Positions 44,382 to 54,387 of a stretch of 64,000 nt of DNA are shown in pieces. How positions within the stretch are numbered: position 1 is the stretch's first letter; the number at the start of each line of letters is the position of its first letter. The DNA comes from Mesorhizobium sp. M7A.F.Ca.US.008.03.1.1 (GTDB taxonomy: Bacteria; Pseudomonadota; Alphaproteobacteria; Rhizobiales; Rhizobiaceae). The DNA lies in assembly GCF_003997495.1 (NCBI RefSeq), contig NZ_RZRU01000001.1, positions 310,001 through 374,000 on the forward strand, given 5' to 3'. The notes below the pieces were generated by a model. The model was not told the DNA's origin, did not search any database, and saw only the letters and a list, made by a program, of their open reading frames with translations. A program made the position numbers and the translations under genes.

Positions 44382-45878
44382 ATGACGCTGAATTTCGACC
44401 CGCGGGCGAAGGCCACGGCGCTCTACCACGGCGAATTCCGGCCGATGTTCGTCGGCGGCAAGTGGGTTCCGGCACGGTCCGGCCATGAGATGCAGGCGCT
44501 CAACCCGGCGACTGGCGAAGTGCTGGCCACCGTGCCGCGTGGCTCGGCGGCCGACATCGATGCGGCGGTGGCCGCTGCGCGCACGGCTTTCGAAGGGCCG
44601 TGGTCAAAATTCTCGCCCTATGAGCGGCAGTGCGTGCTTCTGCGCATCGCCGATCTCTTCGAGACCCATTGGGAAGAACTCAGCGTTTCCGACACTCTCG
44701 ACATGGGACTGCCGATCACGCGCACGCTCGCCAACCGGCGGCGCGTCATCGGCATGCTGCGCTTCTATGCGGGCATGGCGACCGCGCTGCATGGCGAATC
44801 CATAGACAATTCGATCCCTGGCGAGATCGTCAGCTTCACAAGGCGCGAGCCGGTGGGCGTTGTCGGCGCGATCATTCCCTGGAACGCTCCGACCGCCGCG
44901 TCGATCTGGAAGATCGCACCGGCGCTCGCCACCGGCTGCACCATCGTGCTGAAGCCCTCGGAGGATGCCTCGTTGACGCCGCTGCTGATCGCCAGGCTGA
45001 TGCAGGAGGCAGGCGTTCCCGACGGCGTCGTCAACGTCGTCACCGGCACCGGCGCAGAGGCCGGTGCTCGGCTTGCTGAACATCCCGATGTCAACAAGAT
45101 CGTCTTCACCGGCTCGACGCTGACCGGCCAGGCCATCGCGCGGGCGGGCGTGACCAACCTCAAGCGCGTTTCCCTGGAGCTCGGCGGCAAATCGCCGATC
45201 ATCGTCTGCCGTGATGCCGACATCGACAAGGCGGTTCCTGTCGCCGCGATGGCTGTGTTCGTGCATTCGGGCCAGATCTGCATCGCCGGTTCGCGGCTGT
45301 TCGTGGCGCGCGAAATCCATGACGAATTCGTGCGCCGGGTCGCGGAGTTTGCCGGCAGGCTTCGCATTGGGCATGGCATCGAGGCGGAAACCGAGATCGG
45401 CCCGCTCATCAATGCCAGGCAGGCCGGCAAGGTGGTGGACTATATCAAGGCTGGCAGCGACGAAGGCGCCGAACTGATAGCGGGCGGCTCGCGACTGACC
45501 GGCGACCTCTACGACGGCGGCAATTTCATCGCGCCGACTGTCTTCGGCGCGGTGTCGGACAAGATGACCATCGCGCGTGAAGAAATCTTCGGTCCGGTGA
45601 TTTCGGCGATGCCGTTCGACACGCTCGACGAAGCCGTGGCGCGGGCCAATGCGACGCCCTATGGCCTGGCGGCCGGCATTTTCACGAGTCATCTGGGCAC
45701 CGCCCACAAGCTCGCCCGCCGCATCAAGGCCGGCTCGGTGTGGGTCAACATGTACCACGCCATCGATCCGGCGGTGCCGTTCGGCGGCATGAGGATGTCC
45801 GGCTACGGCCGCGAGGGCGGCATCGAACATCTGCATGAATATCTGGAGACCAAGTCGATCTGGATCCAGACCGACTGA
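44382..45878 (+). CDS. Aldehyde dehydrogenase
   Basis: A 498 aa NAD(P)-dependent aldehyde dehydrogenase with catalytic E266 (LELGGKSP) and C300 (GQICIAGS). It has PWNAP near residue 167 and the KPSE cofactor site. GGAAGG precedes the ATG. It stands between SDR and LysR remnants, so its own regulator may be lost. It could oxidise the semialdehyde made in the catabolic island, but it is not operonic with it. Confidence 0.85.
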   Translation: MTLNFDPRAKATALYHGEFRPMFVGGKWVPARSGHEMQALNPATGEVLATVPRGSAADIDAAVAAARTAFEGPWSKFSPYERQCVLLRIADLFETHWEELSVSDTLDMGLPITRTLANRRRVIGMLRFYAGMATALHGESIDNSIPGEIVSFTRREPVGVVGAIIPWNAPTAASIWKIAPALATGCTIVLKPSEDASLTPLLIARLMQEAGVPDGVVNVVTGTGAEAGARLAEHPDVNKIVFTGSTLTGQAIARAGVTNLKRVSLELGGKSPIIVCRDADIDKAVPVAAMAVFVHSGQICIAGSRLFVAREIHDEFVRRVAEFAGRLRIGHGIEAETEIGPLINARQAGKVVDYIKAGSDEGAELIAGGSRLTGDLYDGGNFIAPTVFGAVSDKMTIAREEIFGPVISAMPFDTLDEAVARANATPYGLAAGIFTSHLGTAHKLARRIKAGSVWVNMYHAIDPAVPFGGMRMSGYGREGGIEHLHEYLETKSIWIQTD

Positions 45879-45977
45879 GCGTGCGCTGATATTCAGCTGA
45901 GGCCGGACTGCCAATGGCCGTGTTCCCACGCACCATTCTCGGCGCTCGTGCAAGGTGCCTGTCCGAAGGCGCGATGT

Positions 45978-46200
45978 TCAGTTTGCCAGTTCGCGCAAAT
46001 TGGTGCGGATGAGGTTCATCAGCTGTTCGGAGAAGGAGTGGTGCACATAGCCCCGCGCGGTGATGATGCCGACCGAGCATGGTCGATCGGCTCCACCCGC
46101 ATGCGGTGTGGAGAAAGAGGATGAGGAATCGTCGGCTGTGTCCTCTGCCGGATCTCACCTGCCGCAAAGCTCAGCCCGATGCCGGTAGTGTGCCGCGATC
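45978..46200 (-). pseudogene. C-terminal remnant of a LysR-family regulator
   Basis: No intact gene lies in the 400-nt gap 45879-46278. On the minus strand, SVGIITARGYVHHSFSEQLM then NLIRTNLRELAN (ending at 45978) matches the C-terminus of LysR regulators. Upstream, in a shifted frame, GIGLSFAAGEIRQ fits the preceding strand. The N-terminal HTH is missing. It is a decayed regulator gene. Confidence 0.55.
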
Positions 46201-46278
46201 CCCGTGACGGTACTTTCTTGAGTGACGGGAGTGTCAAGCCAGGCAGTCAAGCGGGCTCGGCTTTCCCTAGGTTCCGTC

Positions 46279-47103
46279 CTATAGGCCGTTTCCCTCGATC
46301 ATCGCCATCAGGCAATCGCCAGCTTGTGTGCCGCTGATGCCCAAATCACGCACGCTGTTCATGTGGTTTCGGTCATTCAGGCGTAGGTCGCAGACAAGAT
46401 GCCCCTGCGCGCGCAAGCGCTTTCCGAAGTCGGCGGCCTGCTGGTGAAAAGGTGACGTTTCCTGGTCTCCGACGAGAATGGTCGCTGCCGTCTCCGGGTC
46501 ATGCCACCGCGTCATTGGGGTGAAGGCAGTTGCCTCCTCATCGGTGATTCCGATTAGCGGCCGGAGGAAGGACGTCTGAAGGGGCTTGAGGTCGTAAAGC
46601 CCGCCTAGCAGCAGCGCCGCACGTATGCCTGATGGCATTGGCGTCTTTTCGAACAGGAATGTGGCCAGGTGCGCACCCGCCGAGTGACCACTTACGCTTA
46701 GCCGGGCAGGGTCGCCGCCATGGGCGACTATATTGTCCAGCACCCATTGTTTGGCACGCCGGATCTGCTCGACGATTGCCGCCATCCTGAATTCGGGCAT
46801 CAGCGCATAGTCGACGATGACCGCGATCGCCCCAGCTTTGGTGACTGTGTTCGCTACATAAGAATAGTCGCTCCTGGAGAACATGCGCCAGTAGCCGCCA
46901 TGGATGAAGATGTGCACGGGAAGATCCCGGCGCGCGCCGGGCGGAAAGAACAGGTCCAACCTTTCGGCCTCGCCCTCGCCATAGGCGATATCAGCCGACA
47001 TCGGCAGGGTCGCCCGGGTTTCGGCGCTGCGAGTCACTATGTCGGCCACGATATCGTCAAAATCGGCCACATGGTCGCGCGTGCGGAAAGGGTCCTTTGA
47101 CAT
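46279..47103 (-). CDS. Alpha/beta hydrolase, arylformamidase-like
   Basis: A 274 aa hydrolase with the oxyanion motif HGGYW, nucleophile elbow GHSAG and catalytic His in DRNHMNSV. The HGGYW form is common in kynurenine formamidase-like and related esterases. The start ATG at 47103 is 10 nt after the aldehyde dehydrogenase stop, with a weak ribosome site. Likely hydrolyses an ester or amide in the same pathway as its two upstream dehydrogenases. Confidence 0.82.
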   Translation of the reverse strand: MSKDPFRTRDHVADFDDIVADIVTRSAETRATLPMSADIAYGEGEAERLDLFFPPGARRDLPVHIFIHGGYWRMFSRSDYSYVANTVTKAGAIAVIVDYALMPEFRMAAIVEQIRRAKQWVLDNIVAHGGDPARLSVSGHSAGAHLATFLFEKTPMPSGIRAALLLGGLYDLKPLQTSFLRPLIGITDEEATAFTPMTRWHDPETAATILVGDQETSPFHQQAADFGKRLRAQGHLVCDLRLNDRNHMNSVRDLGISGTQAGDCLMAMIEGNGL

Positions 47104-47113
47104 GACTGCCGGT

Positions 47114-48595
47114 TTAGAAGGTGACGGCAATATATTTAGCCTCCATGAACTCGGCGATGCCGTGGTGCTGGCCGCCTTCGCGGCCAAGGCCGCTCTGCTT
47201 GACGCCTCCGAATGGTGCGGCCGGATCCGACATCAGTCCCCGGTTGAGGCCGATCATGCCGGCCTCGATCCCCGACGCCACCCGCATGCCGCGCCCAACA
47301 TCGCGTGTGTATATATAGGCGGCCAGGCCATATTCCGTGTTGTTAGCATGTGCGATAGCCTCGGCCTCGGTGTCGAAGCGTGTGATAGGTGCCACCGGGC
47401 CGAAAATCTCCTCGTGCGCCATCTCCGCATCGGGCGGCACATCGGACAGCACTGTGGGCGGATAGAAGAATCCTTCTTCCTCTGAAATCGACCCGCCGCA
47501 AAGCACCTTGGCTCCCCGGCCCACCGCGTCCTTGACCAGGCGGTCGATCTTGTCGACAGCCTTTCTGGTGATCATCGGCCCGCACTCGGTGTCGGCATTC
47601 GGACCCGCCCCCACCTTGAGTGCCGCCATGCGCTTGCGGAGCCCGTCGGCAAAAGCATCATAGATTCCCGATTGCACATAGAGGCGATTGGCAGCGGTGC
47701 AGGCTTCGCCGGCGTTGCGCATCTTGGCGATCATCGCGCCGTCGAGGGCGGCGTCGAGATCAGCATCGTCGAAGACGACAAACGGGGCATTGCCGCCGAG
47801 TTCCATCGAACAAGAAATGACATGCTTTGAAGCCTCGCCGAGCAAGGTTCGGCCGACACCCGTCGACCCCGTGAAGGACAGTTTCCTGACGCGCGGATCG
47901 GCGAGCATGGCCGAAGTCAGCGGCCCGGGGCTGGTCGTGGTCAGCACGTTGACGACGCCGGCAGGCACGCCGGCTTCGCTGTAGAGTGCCGCCAGCGCAT
48001 AGGCCGTCAGCGGTGTTTCACTGGCCGGCTTCAGGACGACAGTGCAGCCTGCCGCCAGCGCCGGCGCGATCTTGCGGGTCGCCATCGCGGCCGGAAAATT
48101 CCACGGCGTGATCAGCACGCAAATTCCGATCGGCTCATAATCGACCACGATCCGGTTGGTGCCGGATGGCGCAGTGCCGAATTCACCGGTGATCCGGACC
48201 GCCTCTTCGGCATTCCAGCGGAAGAACTCGGCAGCATAAGCCACCTCGCCACGCGCGTCGCGCAACGCCTTGCCATTCTCCAGCGAGATCAGCATGGCGA
48301 GCGTTTCTGACCGTTCGACCATGAGCTCAAAACAGCGCCTGAGGATTTCCGAGCGCTTGCGCGGCGCCGTCTCCCGCCATCCTTTGGCCGCCTTGGCCGC
48401 CGCCTCGACGGCGGCGGTGGCGTCCTCGACCGTCGCATCGGGAACCGCTGCGATCACCGCCCCGGAGGAGGGATCGACGACATCGATGAGCCGACCGTCG
48501 GAGGACGGCCGCCAAGTGCCGTCGATGTAGAGTCCGTGCGAAAAACCGCGCACGTCATAGCCATCCTGGTCGAGTTGCTGAGCGTTCAAATTCAT
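47114..48595 (-). CDS. NAD(P)-dependent aldehyde dehydrogenase, succinate-semialdehyde dehydrogenase-like
   Basis: A 493 aa enzyme with catalytic E265 (MELGGNAP) and C299 (GEACTAAN). [20 protein letters not shown] and EACTAANR are typical of the succinate-semialdehyde dehydrogenase group. I use ATG at 48595; an alternative GTG at 48616 overlaps the upstream stop (GTGA). Probably the second oxidation in a pathway with the Fe-alcohol dehydrogenase. Confidence 0.85.
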   Translation of the reverse strand: MNLNAQQLDQDGYDVRGFSHGLYIDGTWRPSSDGRLIDVVDPSSGAVIAAVPDATVEDATAAVEAAAKAAKGWRETAPRKRSEILRRCFELMVERSETLAMLISLENGKALRDARGEVAYAAEFFRWNAEEAVRITGEFGTAPSGTNRIVVDYEPIGICVLITPWNFPAAMATRKIAPALAAGCTVVLKPASETPLTAYALAALYSEAGVPAGVVNVLTTTSPGPLTSAMLADPRVRKLSFTGSTGVGRTLLGEASKHVISCSMELGGNAPFVVFDDADLDAALDGAMIAKMRNAGEACTAANRLYVQSGIYDAFADGLRKRMAALKVGAGPNADTECGPMITRKAVDKIDRLVKDAVGRGAKVLCGGSISEEEGFFYPPTVLSDVPPDAEMAHEEIFGPVAPITRFDTEAEAIAHANNTEYGLAAYIYTRDVGRGMRVASGIEAGMIGLNRGLMSDPAAPFGGVKQSGLGREGGQHHGIAEFMEAKYIAVTF

Positions 48596-48612
48596 CGCTT
48601 TGTTCCGTTTTT

Positions 48613-49839
48613 TCACATAACGCAGGCGGCGAGGTCGCCGTCATGGGCAGCCTGGACGAGGCGTCGCATCGTGCCGAGATCGAAGGCACGCGGATTGTTC
48701 TTGATCAGGCGGTCGATGCCGAGCGCTTGCTCGGCCGTCCAGTCAAGCTTATCGGCAGGGAGGCCTAGATCCGCCAGTGTTGGCGTAATACCGATCGCCG
48801 CGAACAATCGCCTGATCTCCTCGATTGTGGCGGCTGCCATCTCGGCGGCGGTTCTGGCCTTGGTCTCCAAGCCAAGTGCCGCGCCGATCTCTGCCATCTC
48901 GTGAGCGGCGACGCGGCTGTTATAGGTCATCACGTAAGGCATCATTGTCGCCACGCCCAAACCATGGGCGGTGTGGGTGAGGGCGCCTGCCGGATATTGC
49001 ACGGCATGCGCCGCCGCCGTACCGGCGGTGCCGAACGCGCAGCCCGCTGCCAGAGCGCCCATCATGACATCGGCACGCGCGTCGGCATCGGTGCCGTCGC
49101 TGCAGGCTTTCTCCAGGCTCCGGCCAAGCAGTTTTATCGCGAGCAACGCGAAATGGTCGGTCAGCGCAGTCTTCCCGATGAAGACGTGTTGTTGCGGCAG
49201 GTTGGGGTCTTCTCCGCGCCGCATGGCGGTGAAGGCTTCGATCGCATGGGTCAGCGCGTCGGCGCCGGCTATCGCGGTCAGGGCAGGGGGGCAGGTCATT
49301 GTCAGTTCGGGGTCGCACAAGGCAGTCGCAGCGATCAGATAAGGGCTCGATATGCCGACCTTGAGCGTCCGGTCCGGATCCGAGATCACCGCGACGGGTG
49401 TCACTTCGGACCCGGTGCCGGCCGTGGTGGGCACGGCGATCAGCGGTAGCGTCGGGCCCGGCACCTTGAACTCGCCATAGTAGTCCTGGAGCTTGCCGCC
49501 ATGGCTGAGCAGCAGGGTGGCGCATTTGGCGAAATCGAGACAACTGCCGCCGCCGATGCCGATCACCATGTCCGGCCTGAACCCCTTCGCTTCCTCGACA
49601 CAGATGCCGACCGTGTCGCGTGGCACGTCGGGCAGAACACGATCATGCACCAGGACCTCGATCGAGGCTGACTGAAGGGACTTGATGATGTCGGCGAATA
49701 CCGTTGTGCCCGCGAAACGCTCATCGGTGCAGACCAGCGCGCGTCGGCCGAACCGGGCGGCGACCGTCGGCAGCACATGGCGCTGCCCCTTCCCGAACAG
49801 GATTTCACGCGGCAACCGCAGGGCGGCGAAGAGGGTCAT
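48613..49839 (-). CDS. Iron-containing alcohol dehydrogenase
   Basis: A 408 aa group III dehydrogenase. The NAD-binding IGIGGGSCLDFAK, the PTTAGTGSEVTP loop, and the metal ligands in AGADALTHAIE, AAAHAVQYPAG and TAHGLGV are present. AAAGGA is upstream of the ATG. First gene of a three-gene catabolic operon divergent from GntR. It may oxidise a primary alcohol or polyol or reduce an aldehyde; the substrate is unknown. Confidence 0.85.
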   Translation of the reverse strand: MTLFAALRLPREILFGKGQRHVLPTVAARFGRRALVCTDERFAGTTVFADIIKSLQSASIEVLVHDRVLPDVPRDTVGICVEEAKGFRPDMVIGIGGGSCLDFAKCATLLLSHGGKLQDYYGEFKVPGPTLPLIAVPTTAGTGSEVTPVAVISDPDRTLKVGISSPYLIAATALCDPELTMTCPPALTAIAGADALTHAIEAFTAMRRGEDPNLPQQHVFIGKTALTDHFALLAIKLLGRSLEKACSDGTDADARADVMMGALAAGCAFGTAGTAAAHAVQYPAGALTHTAHGLGVATMMPYVMTYNSRVAAHEMAEIGAALGLETKARTAAEMAAATIEEIRRLFAAIGITPTLADLGLPADKLDWTAEQALGIDRLIKNNPRAFDLGTMRRLVQAAHDGDLAACVM

Positions 49840-49931
49840 GATCGGTCCTTTGACGGCGGCTGACTGGAAACGGAGGCATTGAGCTCGGTCTGGATAGGAC
49901 GGTCTAAGCGTGTGTCTCTCGCACTTAAAAC

Positions 49932-49963
49932 ATATCCGCTTTAAAATCGTATAGGATATAGGA
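49932..49963. promoter_or_regulatory. Candidate GntR operator in the divergent control region
   Basis: Inverted repeat ATATCC-N16-GGATAT (49932-49937 and 49954-49959) followed by the tandem TATAGGA-TATAGGA (49950-49963), between the Fe-dehydrogenase operon and gntR. A plausible binding site for the adjacent regulator. Confidence 0.5.
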
Positions 49964-50015
49964 TTGCATCTGCGGAACCATCGTGTTAGCAGTCCTCACT
50001 GTCAAGAGGCAAAAT

Positions 50016-50717
50016 ATGCAGACCGCAAACTTACCCGACCCAAGTGACGCCAGCATTGGAGCTGGTCGCATCCAGCGCGCCAACAGTCTCGTCGAAGATG
50101 TCTATGAAGCCATCTTCGGGCAGTTGATGGCGCTGAAGATCCCGCCAGGCTCGCGCATTACAGTCGACAGCCTGGTCAAGGAATTCAACGTCTCGCACAC
50201 GCCGATCCGCGAAGCCCTCGGCCGGCTCGAAGGCGAAGGTCTGGTGCTCAAGACGCATTTGATCGGTTATCGTGCCGCGCCCCAGATCACCCGGCGCCGT
50301 TTCGACGAATTATACGAGATGCGTCTGCTGCTCGAACCGCATGGCGCCGCAAAGGCCGCCGCAACGATGGACGAGGCCAAGCTCAATCTGTTGCTCGAAG
50401 CCGCCGGCGTGATGTCACGCCGCGAAGGCAAGGACGACCGCGTACGCTATTCGAACTTCGCCAGGCAGGATGCGATCTTCCACGACAAGATCATGGAGTT
50501 TTCTCAAAACGAACTCATCCGCGAGACGTTGGGCCATCAGCACACGCACTTCCACATCTTCCGCCTGATGTTCCATGCACGCGTGACCGAGGAGGCGCTT
50601 GACGAACACGAGGCGATCCTTGCCGCGTTCGGCTCGGCCAATCCCGATGCCGCCGAAAAGGCGATGCGCATTCATATAGAGCACTCGCGCGATCGCCTGC
50701 TCCCGGCATTCGATTGA
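50016..50717 (+). CDS. GntR/FadR-type (FCD) transcriptional regulator
   Basis: A 233 aa regulator. The N-terminal winged helix has VDSLVKEFNVSHTPIREALG, then RLEGEGLV. The C-terminal FCD ligand domain contains metal-type histidines (DAIFHDKIME; GHQHTHFHIF; HEAILAA). ATG at 50016 has AAGAGG upstream; a GTG at 49983 is an alternative. It is first in an operon with a sugar-type ABC transporter and is divergent from a dehydrogenase operon, so it likely controls both. Confidence 0.86.
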   Translation: MQTANLPDPSDASIGAGRIQRANSLVEDVYEAIFGQLMALKIPPGSRITVDSLVKEFNVSHTPIREALGRLEGEGLVLKTHLIGYRAAPQITRRRFDELYEMRLLLEPHGAAKAAATMDEAKLNLLLEAAGVMSRREGKDDRVRYSNFARQDAIFHDKIMEFSQNELIRETLGHQHTHFHIFRLMFHARVTEEALDEHEAILAAFGSANPDAAEKAMRIHIEHSRDRLLPAFD

Positions 50718-50728
50718 GGTCGGAACGG

Positions 50729-52321
50729 ATGTCCATTGCCGTGAATATCGCCGGCGAGGGCGGGAGCACGTTGTCCAGCGATGCGTCCGGTTCGCCTGAA
50801 CCGGTGCTGCGCGCTCAGGAACTGTCCAAGCAATACGGCCCGGTGACGGTGTTGTCGGGCATCACCCTGGACGTCCTGCCCGGTGAGATCCACGCCATCA
50901 TTGGCGAGAACGGTGCCGGCAAATCAACGTTGATGCGGCTGCTGTCCGGCTATGTCGAGCCAAGCCAAGGCACATTGTCGATGAGCGGACACACGGTGAA
51001 ATTTGCCAAGCCCAGCCAGGCACAGGATGCGGGTATCGCTTTGGTTCATCAGGAGATCCTGCTCGCCGAGGGGCTCACGGTCACCGACAATCTGTTTCTC
51101 GGGCGAGAGCTTTCGCGTGGCCATGTCGTGGATGACCGCACCATGCGCCGGCTGGCAACCGAGAAACTGGCGCAGATCGGCTGCGCGGTCTCGCCAAGGG
51201 CACTGGTGCGCGACGTCTCGCTGGCAGACCGGCAGATGGTGCAGATCGCTCGCGCCCTGCTTGACGACCATAAGGTGGTTATCTTCGACGAGCCGACCGC
51301 CGTTCTGACCGGTGGCGAGGTCGAGCGCCTGCTGGAGATCGCCCTGCAACTGAAGGCTCATGGCACCGCCGTGCTCTATATCAGTCACCGATTGGACGAG
51401 GTGCAACGGGTCGCCGACAAGGTGACCGTTCTGCGCGACGGCAAGATGGTTGGCACCTATCCCGGCAGGACGCTGAGCCAGATGGATATGGCGCGGCTGA
51501 TGGTCGGGCGAGAACTGGCAGCACTCTATCCCGAAAAAACCGTGGCGCCTTCGGATGTGCCGATGCTGAGCGTCAGCAACGCCTCCGTTCCCGGCTATGC
51601 AGAGGACGTGTCGTTCACGGTCCACAAGGGCGAGATCCTTGGGTTTGCCGGCATGGTCGGGGCGGGCCGCACCGAACTCTTCGAGGGCATTATCGGCCTG
51701 CGCCCGGCGACCGCCACCGTTGAACTCAAGGGCAAGTCGGTCCATTTCCAGTCGCAACGCGCGGCGATCGACGCCGGCGTCGGTTACCTGACCGAGGATC
51801 GCAAGGGCAAGGGACTGCTGCTGCAAGAGCACCTGGCGCCTAACCTGACGCTGTCGGCGCTCGGTGTGTTCCATCCCGGCCTCTCGATGGGTCGGCGCCG
51901 CGAAGCGGAGGCCTTGGAACAGGCCGTGGAGACATATGACATCAGGCTGAAGAGCCTCGGCGCCAAAGCGGGCCAGCTTTCCGGAGGCAATCAGCAGAAG
52001 CTGCTGCTGGCGAAGGTGCTGCTGACCGATCCTTCGGTGGTCATTATCGACGAGCCCACGCGTGGCATCGACATCGCCAACAAGGCGCAGATCTATGCCT
52101 TCATCCAGGAGCTTGTGGCCAGGGGCAAGGCTTGCATCGTCATCTCTTCGGAGATGCAGGAATTGATCGGCATCTGCGACCGCATCCTGGTGATGCGCGA
52201 AGGCCGCATCACGGGCGAGGTCAGTGGCGCCGAAATGACCGAAAGCAATGTGGCGGTACTGGCGACCAGCGGCCCCAAGCCAGGGCCAAAAGCCAAGGGA
52301 GGCACAGAATGGCTGTCATGA
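50729..52321 (+). CDS. Sugar-type ABC transporter ATP-binding protein
   Basis: A 530 aa tandem ATPase of the ribose/xylose type. The first half has GENGAGKST, a signature DVSLADRQ (divergent from LSGGQ) and Walker B VIFDEPTAVL. The second half has a degenerate Walker A (GMVGAGRTE), a canonical LSGGNQQK and VIIDEPTRGID. Start ATG at 50729 with GGTCGGAACGG ribosome site; a TTG at 50714 is also open. Energises the permease encoded next. Confidence 0.86.
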   Translation: MSIAVNIAGEGGSTLSSDASGSPEPVLRAQELSKQYGPVTVLSGITLDVLPGEIHAIIGENGAGKSTLMRLLSGYVEPSQGTLSMSGHTVKFAKPSQAQDAGIALVHQEILLAEGLTVTDNLFLGRELSRGHVVDDRTMRRLATEKLAQIGCAVSPRALVRDVSLADRQMVQIARALLDDHKVVIFDEPTAVLTGGEVERLLEIALQLKAHGTAVLYISHRLDEVQRVADKVTVLRDGKMVGTYPGRTLSQMDMARLMVGRELAALYPEKTVAPSDVPMLSVSNASVPGYAEDVSFTVHKGEILGFAGMVGAGRTELFEGIIGLRPATATVELKGKSVHFQSQRAAIDAGVGYLTEDRKGKGLLLQEHLAPNLTLSALGVFHPGLSMGRRREAEALEQAVETYDIRLKSLGAKAGQLSGGNQQKLLLAKVLLTDPSVVIIDEPTRGIDIANKAQIYAFIQELVARGKACIVISSEMQELIGICDRILVMREGRITGEVSGAEMTESNVAVLATSGPKPGPKAKGGTEWLS

Positions 52322-53307
52322 CCGAATCCGCGCCCAGGCGTCGCCCCCTCGATCTCAACATCAGTTGGACCGACATCGGACCCTTCCTTGCGCTGGCGGC
52401 CCTCCTGGTCGTGGGTTACCTCATCAACCCCGATTTCCTGTCCGCCACCAACCTCGCCAACGTCATCACCCGAAGCGCCTTCATCGCTATTATCGCGGTC
52501 GGCGCGACATTTGTGATCTCGTCCGGGGGGCTCGATCTTTCCGTCGGCTCGATGGCCGCCTTCATCACCGGCATCACCATCATGTTCATGAACGCGGTGG
52601 CGCCGCATGCCGGCATCTGGGCTATTCCCGCCGGCATGGCGGTGGCGATCCTGGTCGGCCTGCTGTGTGGGCTTGCCAACGGCCTCATCGTCACGGTCGG
52701 CAGGATCGAACCGTTTATCGCCACGCTGGGCACGATGGGGATTTTCCGGGCGCTGATAACCTATCTGACCGACGGCGGCACGATACCGATCGACCGGTCG
52801 CTGCGCGAGGCCTACCGGCCTGTCTATTTCGGCACGGTTGCCGGCGTCCCGGTTCCAATTCTCATATCCATCGCCGTGGCCGCGGTCGCATCCTTCATCC
52901 TTTACAAGATGAAATATGGGCGCAAATGTGCGGCGGTCGGCGCCAATGAGGATGTCGCCCGCTATTACGGCATCTCGGTGATCAGGACACGGACCGTGGC
53001 CTATATCGTCCAGGGTGTCTGCGTGGCGATTGCCGCGATCTGCTACGTGCCGCGCCTGGGCGCCGCAACGCCGACGACCGGACAGCTTTGGGAACTGCAG
53101 GTCATCACAGCCGTGGTGATTGGCGGCACCGCATTGCGCGGCGGCAAGGGTCATGTGTGGGGAACAGTCGCCGGCGCCGTCATCCTGGAGCTCATCGCCA
53201 ACCTCATGGTGCTGTCGGACTTCGTCTCTGAATACCTCGTTGCCGCTGTTCAGGGCGTCATCATCATCATCGCCATGCTCATCCAGCGGTTTTCGAATTC
53301 GAAATAG
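52309..53307 (+). CDS. Sugar-type ABC transporter permease
   Basis: A 332 aa inner-membrane permease of the RbsC/XylH family with about 8-10 hydrophobic segments. It contains the family's SSGGLDLSVGSMAAF motif and the coupling stretch GANEDVARYYGISV. GGGAGG lies 7 nt before the ATG at 52309; it overlaps the ATPase by 13 nt. Confidence 0.87.
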   Translation: MAVMTESAPRRRPLDLNISWTDIGPFLALAALLVVGYLINPDFLSATNLANVITRSAFIAIIAVGATFVISSGGLDLSVGSMAAFITGITIMFMNAVAPHAGIWAIPAGMAVAILVGLLCGLANGLIVTVGRIEPFIATLGTMGIFRALITYLTDGGTIPIDRSLREAYRPVYFGTVAGVPVPILISIAVAAVASFILYKMKYGRKCAAVGANEDVARYYGISVIRTRTVAYIVQGVCVAIAAICYVPRLGAATPTTGQLWELQVITAVVIGGTALRGGKGHVWGTVAGAVILELIANLMVLSDFVSEYLVAAVQGVIIIIAMLIQRFSNSK

Positions 53308-53309
53308 CG

Positions 53310-53328
53310 CCGCGTCCGGACCACGCGG
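53310..53328 (+). other. Intercistronic stem-loop before the binding-protein gene
   Basis: CCGCGT-N7-ACGCGG perfect 6-bp stem just after the permease stop. No U-run, so it may stabilise or separate mRNA ends, letting the binding protein be made in higher amount. Confidence 0.4.
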
Positions 53329-53361
53329 ATTAACGTTCTTGTAGGTCCAAGGGAGAAGACA

Positions 53362-54312
53362 ATGTTCAGTAGAAAATGGATTGCGGCGGCGACACTTGGC
53401 GCGCTGCTGCTGGCCGGCCAGGCCATGGCGCAAGACAAGAAGGTCATCGCGGTGTCGATACCGGCAGCTGACCACGGTTGGACGGCGGGCATCGTCTACC
53501 ACGCACAAGCGGCGGCCGAGGAAATCAACGCGGCGTTCCCGAACGTCGAAGTGGTCGTGAAGACGTCGCCGTCCGCGGCGGAGCAGGTCAGCGCGCTTGA
53601 GGACCTGTCGGCCAGCCGCAAGCTGGACGCTTTGGTGATCCTGCCTTACAGCTCGGAAGAGCTGACTCAGCCGGTCAAGGCCATTAAGGACATGGGCACG
53701 TTCATCACCGTCGTCGATCGTGGTCTGACTGACGCCTCCGTCCAGGATCTTTACCTCGCCGGCGACAATATCGCGGTTGGCACCAACACAGCCAAGTTCA
53801 TGATCGACAAGCTCGGCGGCAAGGGCGACGTCGTTGTGCTGCGCGGCATTCCGACCGTCATCGACGACGAGCGCATCAAGGGCTTCCAGGACACGATCAA
53901 GGGCACCAACCTGAAGGTCCTCGATATCCAGTACGCGCATTGGAATAGCGACGAAGCCTTCAAGCTGATGCAGGACTATCTGGCCAAGTACCCGCATATC
54001 GATGCGGTGTGGGCCAATGACGACGACATGCTGCTTGGCGTGCTCGAGGCGGTCAAGCAGTCGGGCCGGACCGATATCAAGTTGGCGCTCGGTGGCAACG
54101 GCATGAAGGACATCGTCAAGAAAGTGATCGACGGCGACGCCATGACGCCGGTCGAGACGCCATACCCGCCATCGATGATCAAGACCGCGATCTACATGAC
54201 CGTTGCCAACCTGATCGGCCAGGCACCCGTCCGTGGCACCGTCAAGCTCGACGCGCCGTTGATCACCCAGGCCAACGCCAAGGAATACTATTTCCCGGAC
54301 TCGCCATTCTGA
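53362..54312 (+). CDS. Sugar-type ABC substrate-binding protein
   Basis: A 316 aa periplasmic binding protein of the ribose-binding family. Signal peptide MFSRKWIAAATLGALLLAG with AMA|QDKK-like cleavage, then a two-lobe RbsB-like domain with LDALVILPYSSEE and VDRGLTDASV. It sits 54 nt after the permease. Ligand unknown; sugar, polyol or autoinducer-like compounds are typical. Confidence 0.87.
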   Translation: MFSRKWIAAATLGALLLAGQAMAQDKKVIAVSIPAADHGWTAGIVYHAQAAAEEINAAFPNVEVVVKTSPSAAEQVSALEDLSASRKLDALVILPYSSEELTQPVKAIKDMGTFITVVDRGLTDASVQDLYLAGDNIAVGTNTAKFMIDKLGGKGDVVVLRGIPTVIDDERIKGFQDTIKGTNLKVLDIQYAHWNSDEAFKLMQDYLAKYPHIDAVWANDDDMLLGVLEAVKQSGRTDIKLALGGNGMKDIVKKVIDGDAMTPVETPYPPSMIKTAIYMTVANLIGQAPVRGTVKLDAPLITQANAKEYYFPDSPF

Positions 54313-54387
54313 CCCTATCCGATTTCACAGAAAGGCAGGGCGCGGTCTGCGCCTTGCGTAGCTCAAAACAGTGAGAGGAAAAGAGCC

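Noticed and set aside
52093..53997. 634 aa minus-strand open frame over the ABC transporter genes
   Set aside because: Shadow frame opposite the transporter genes.
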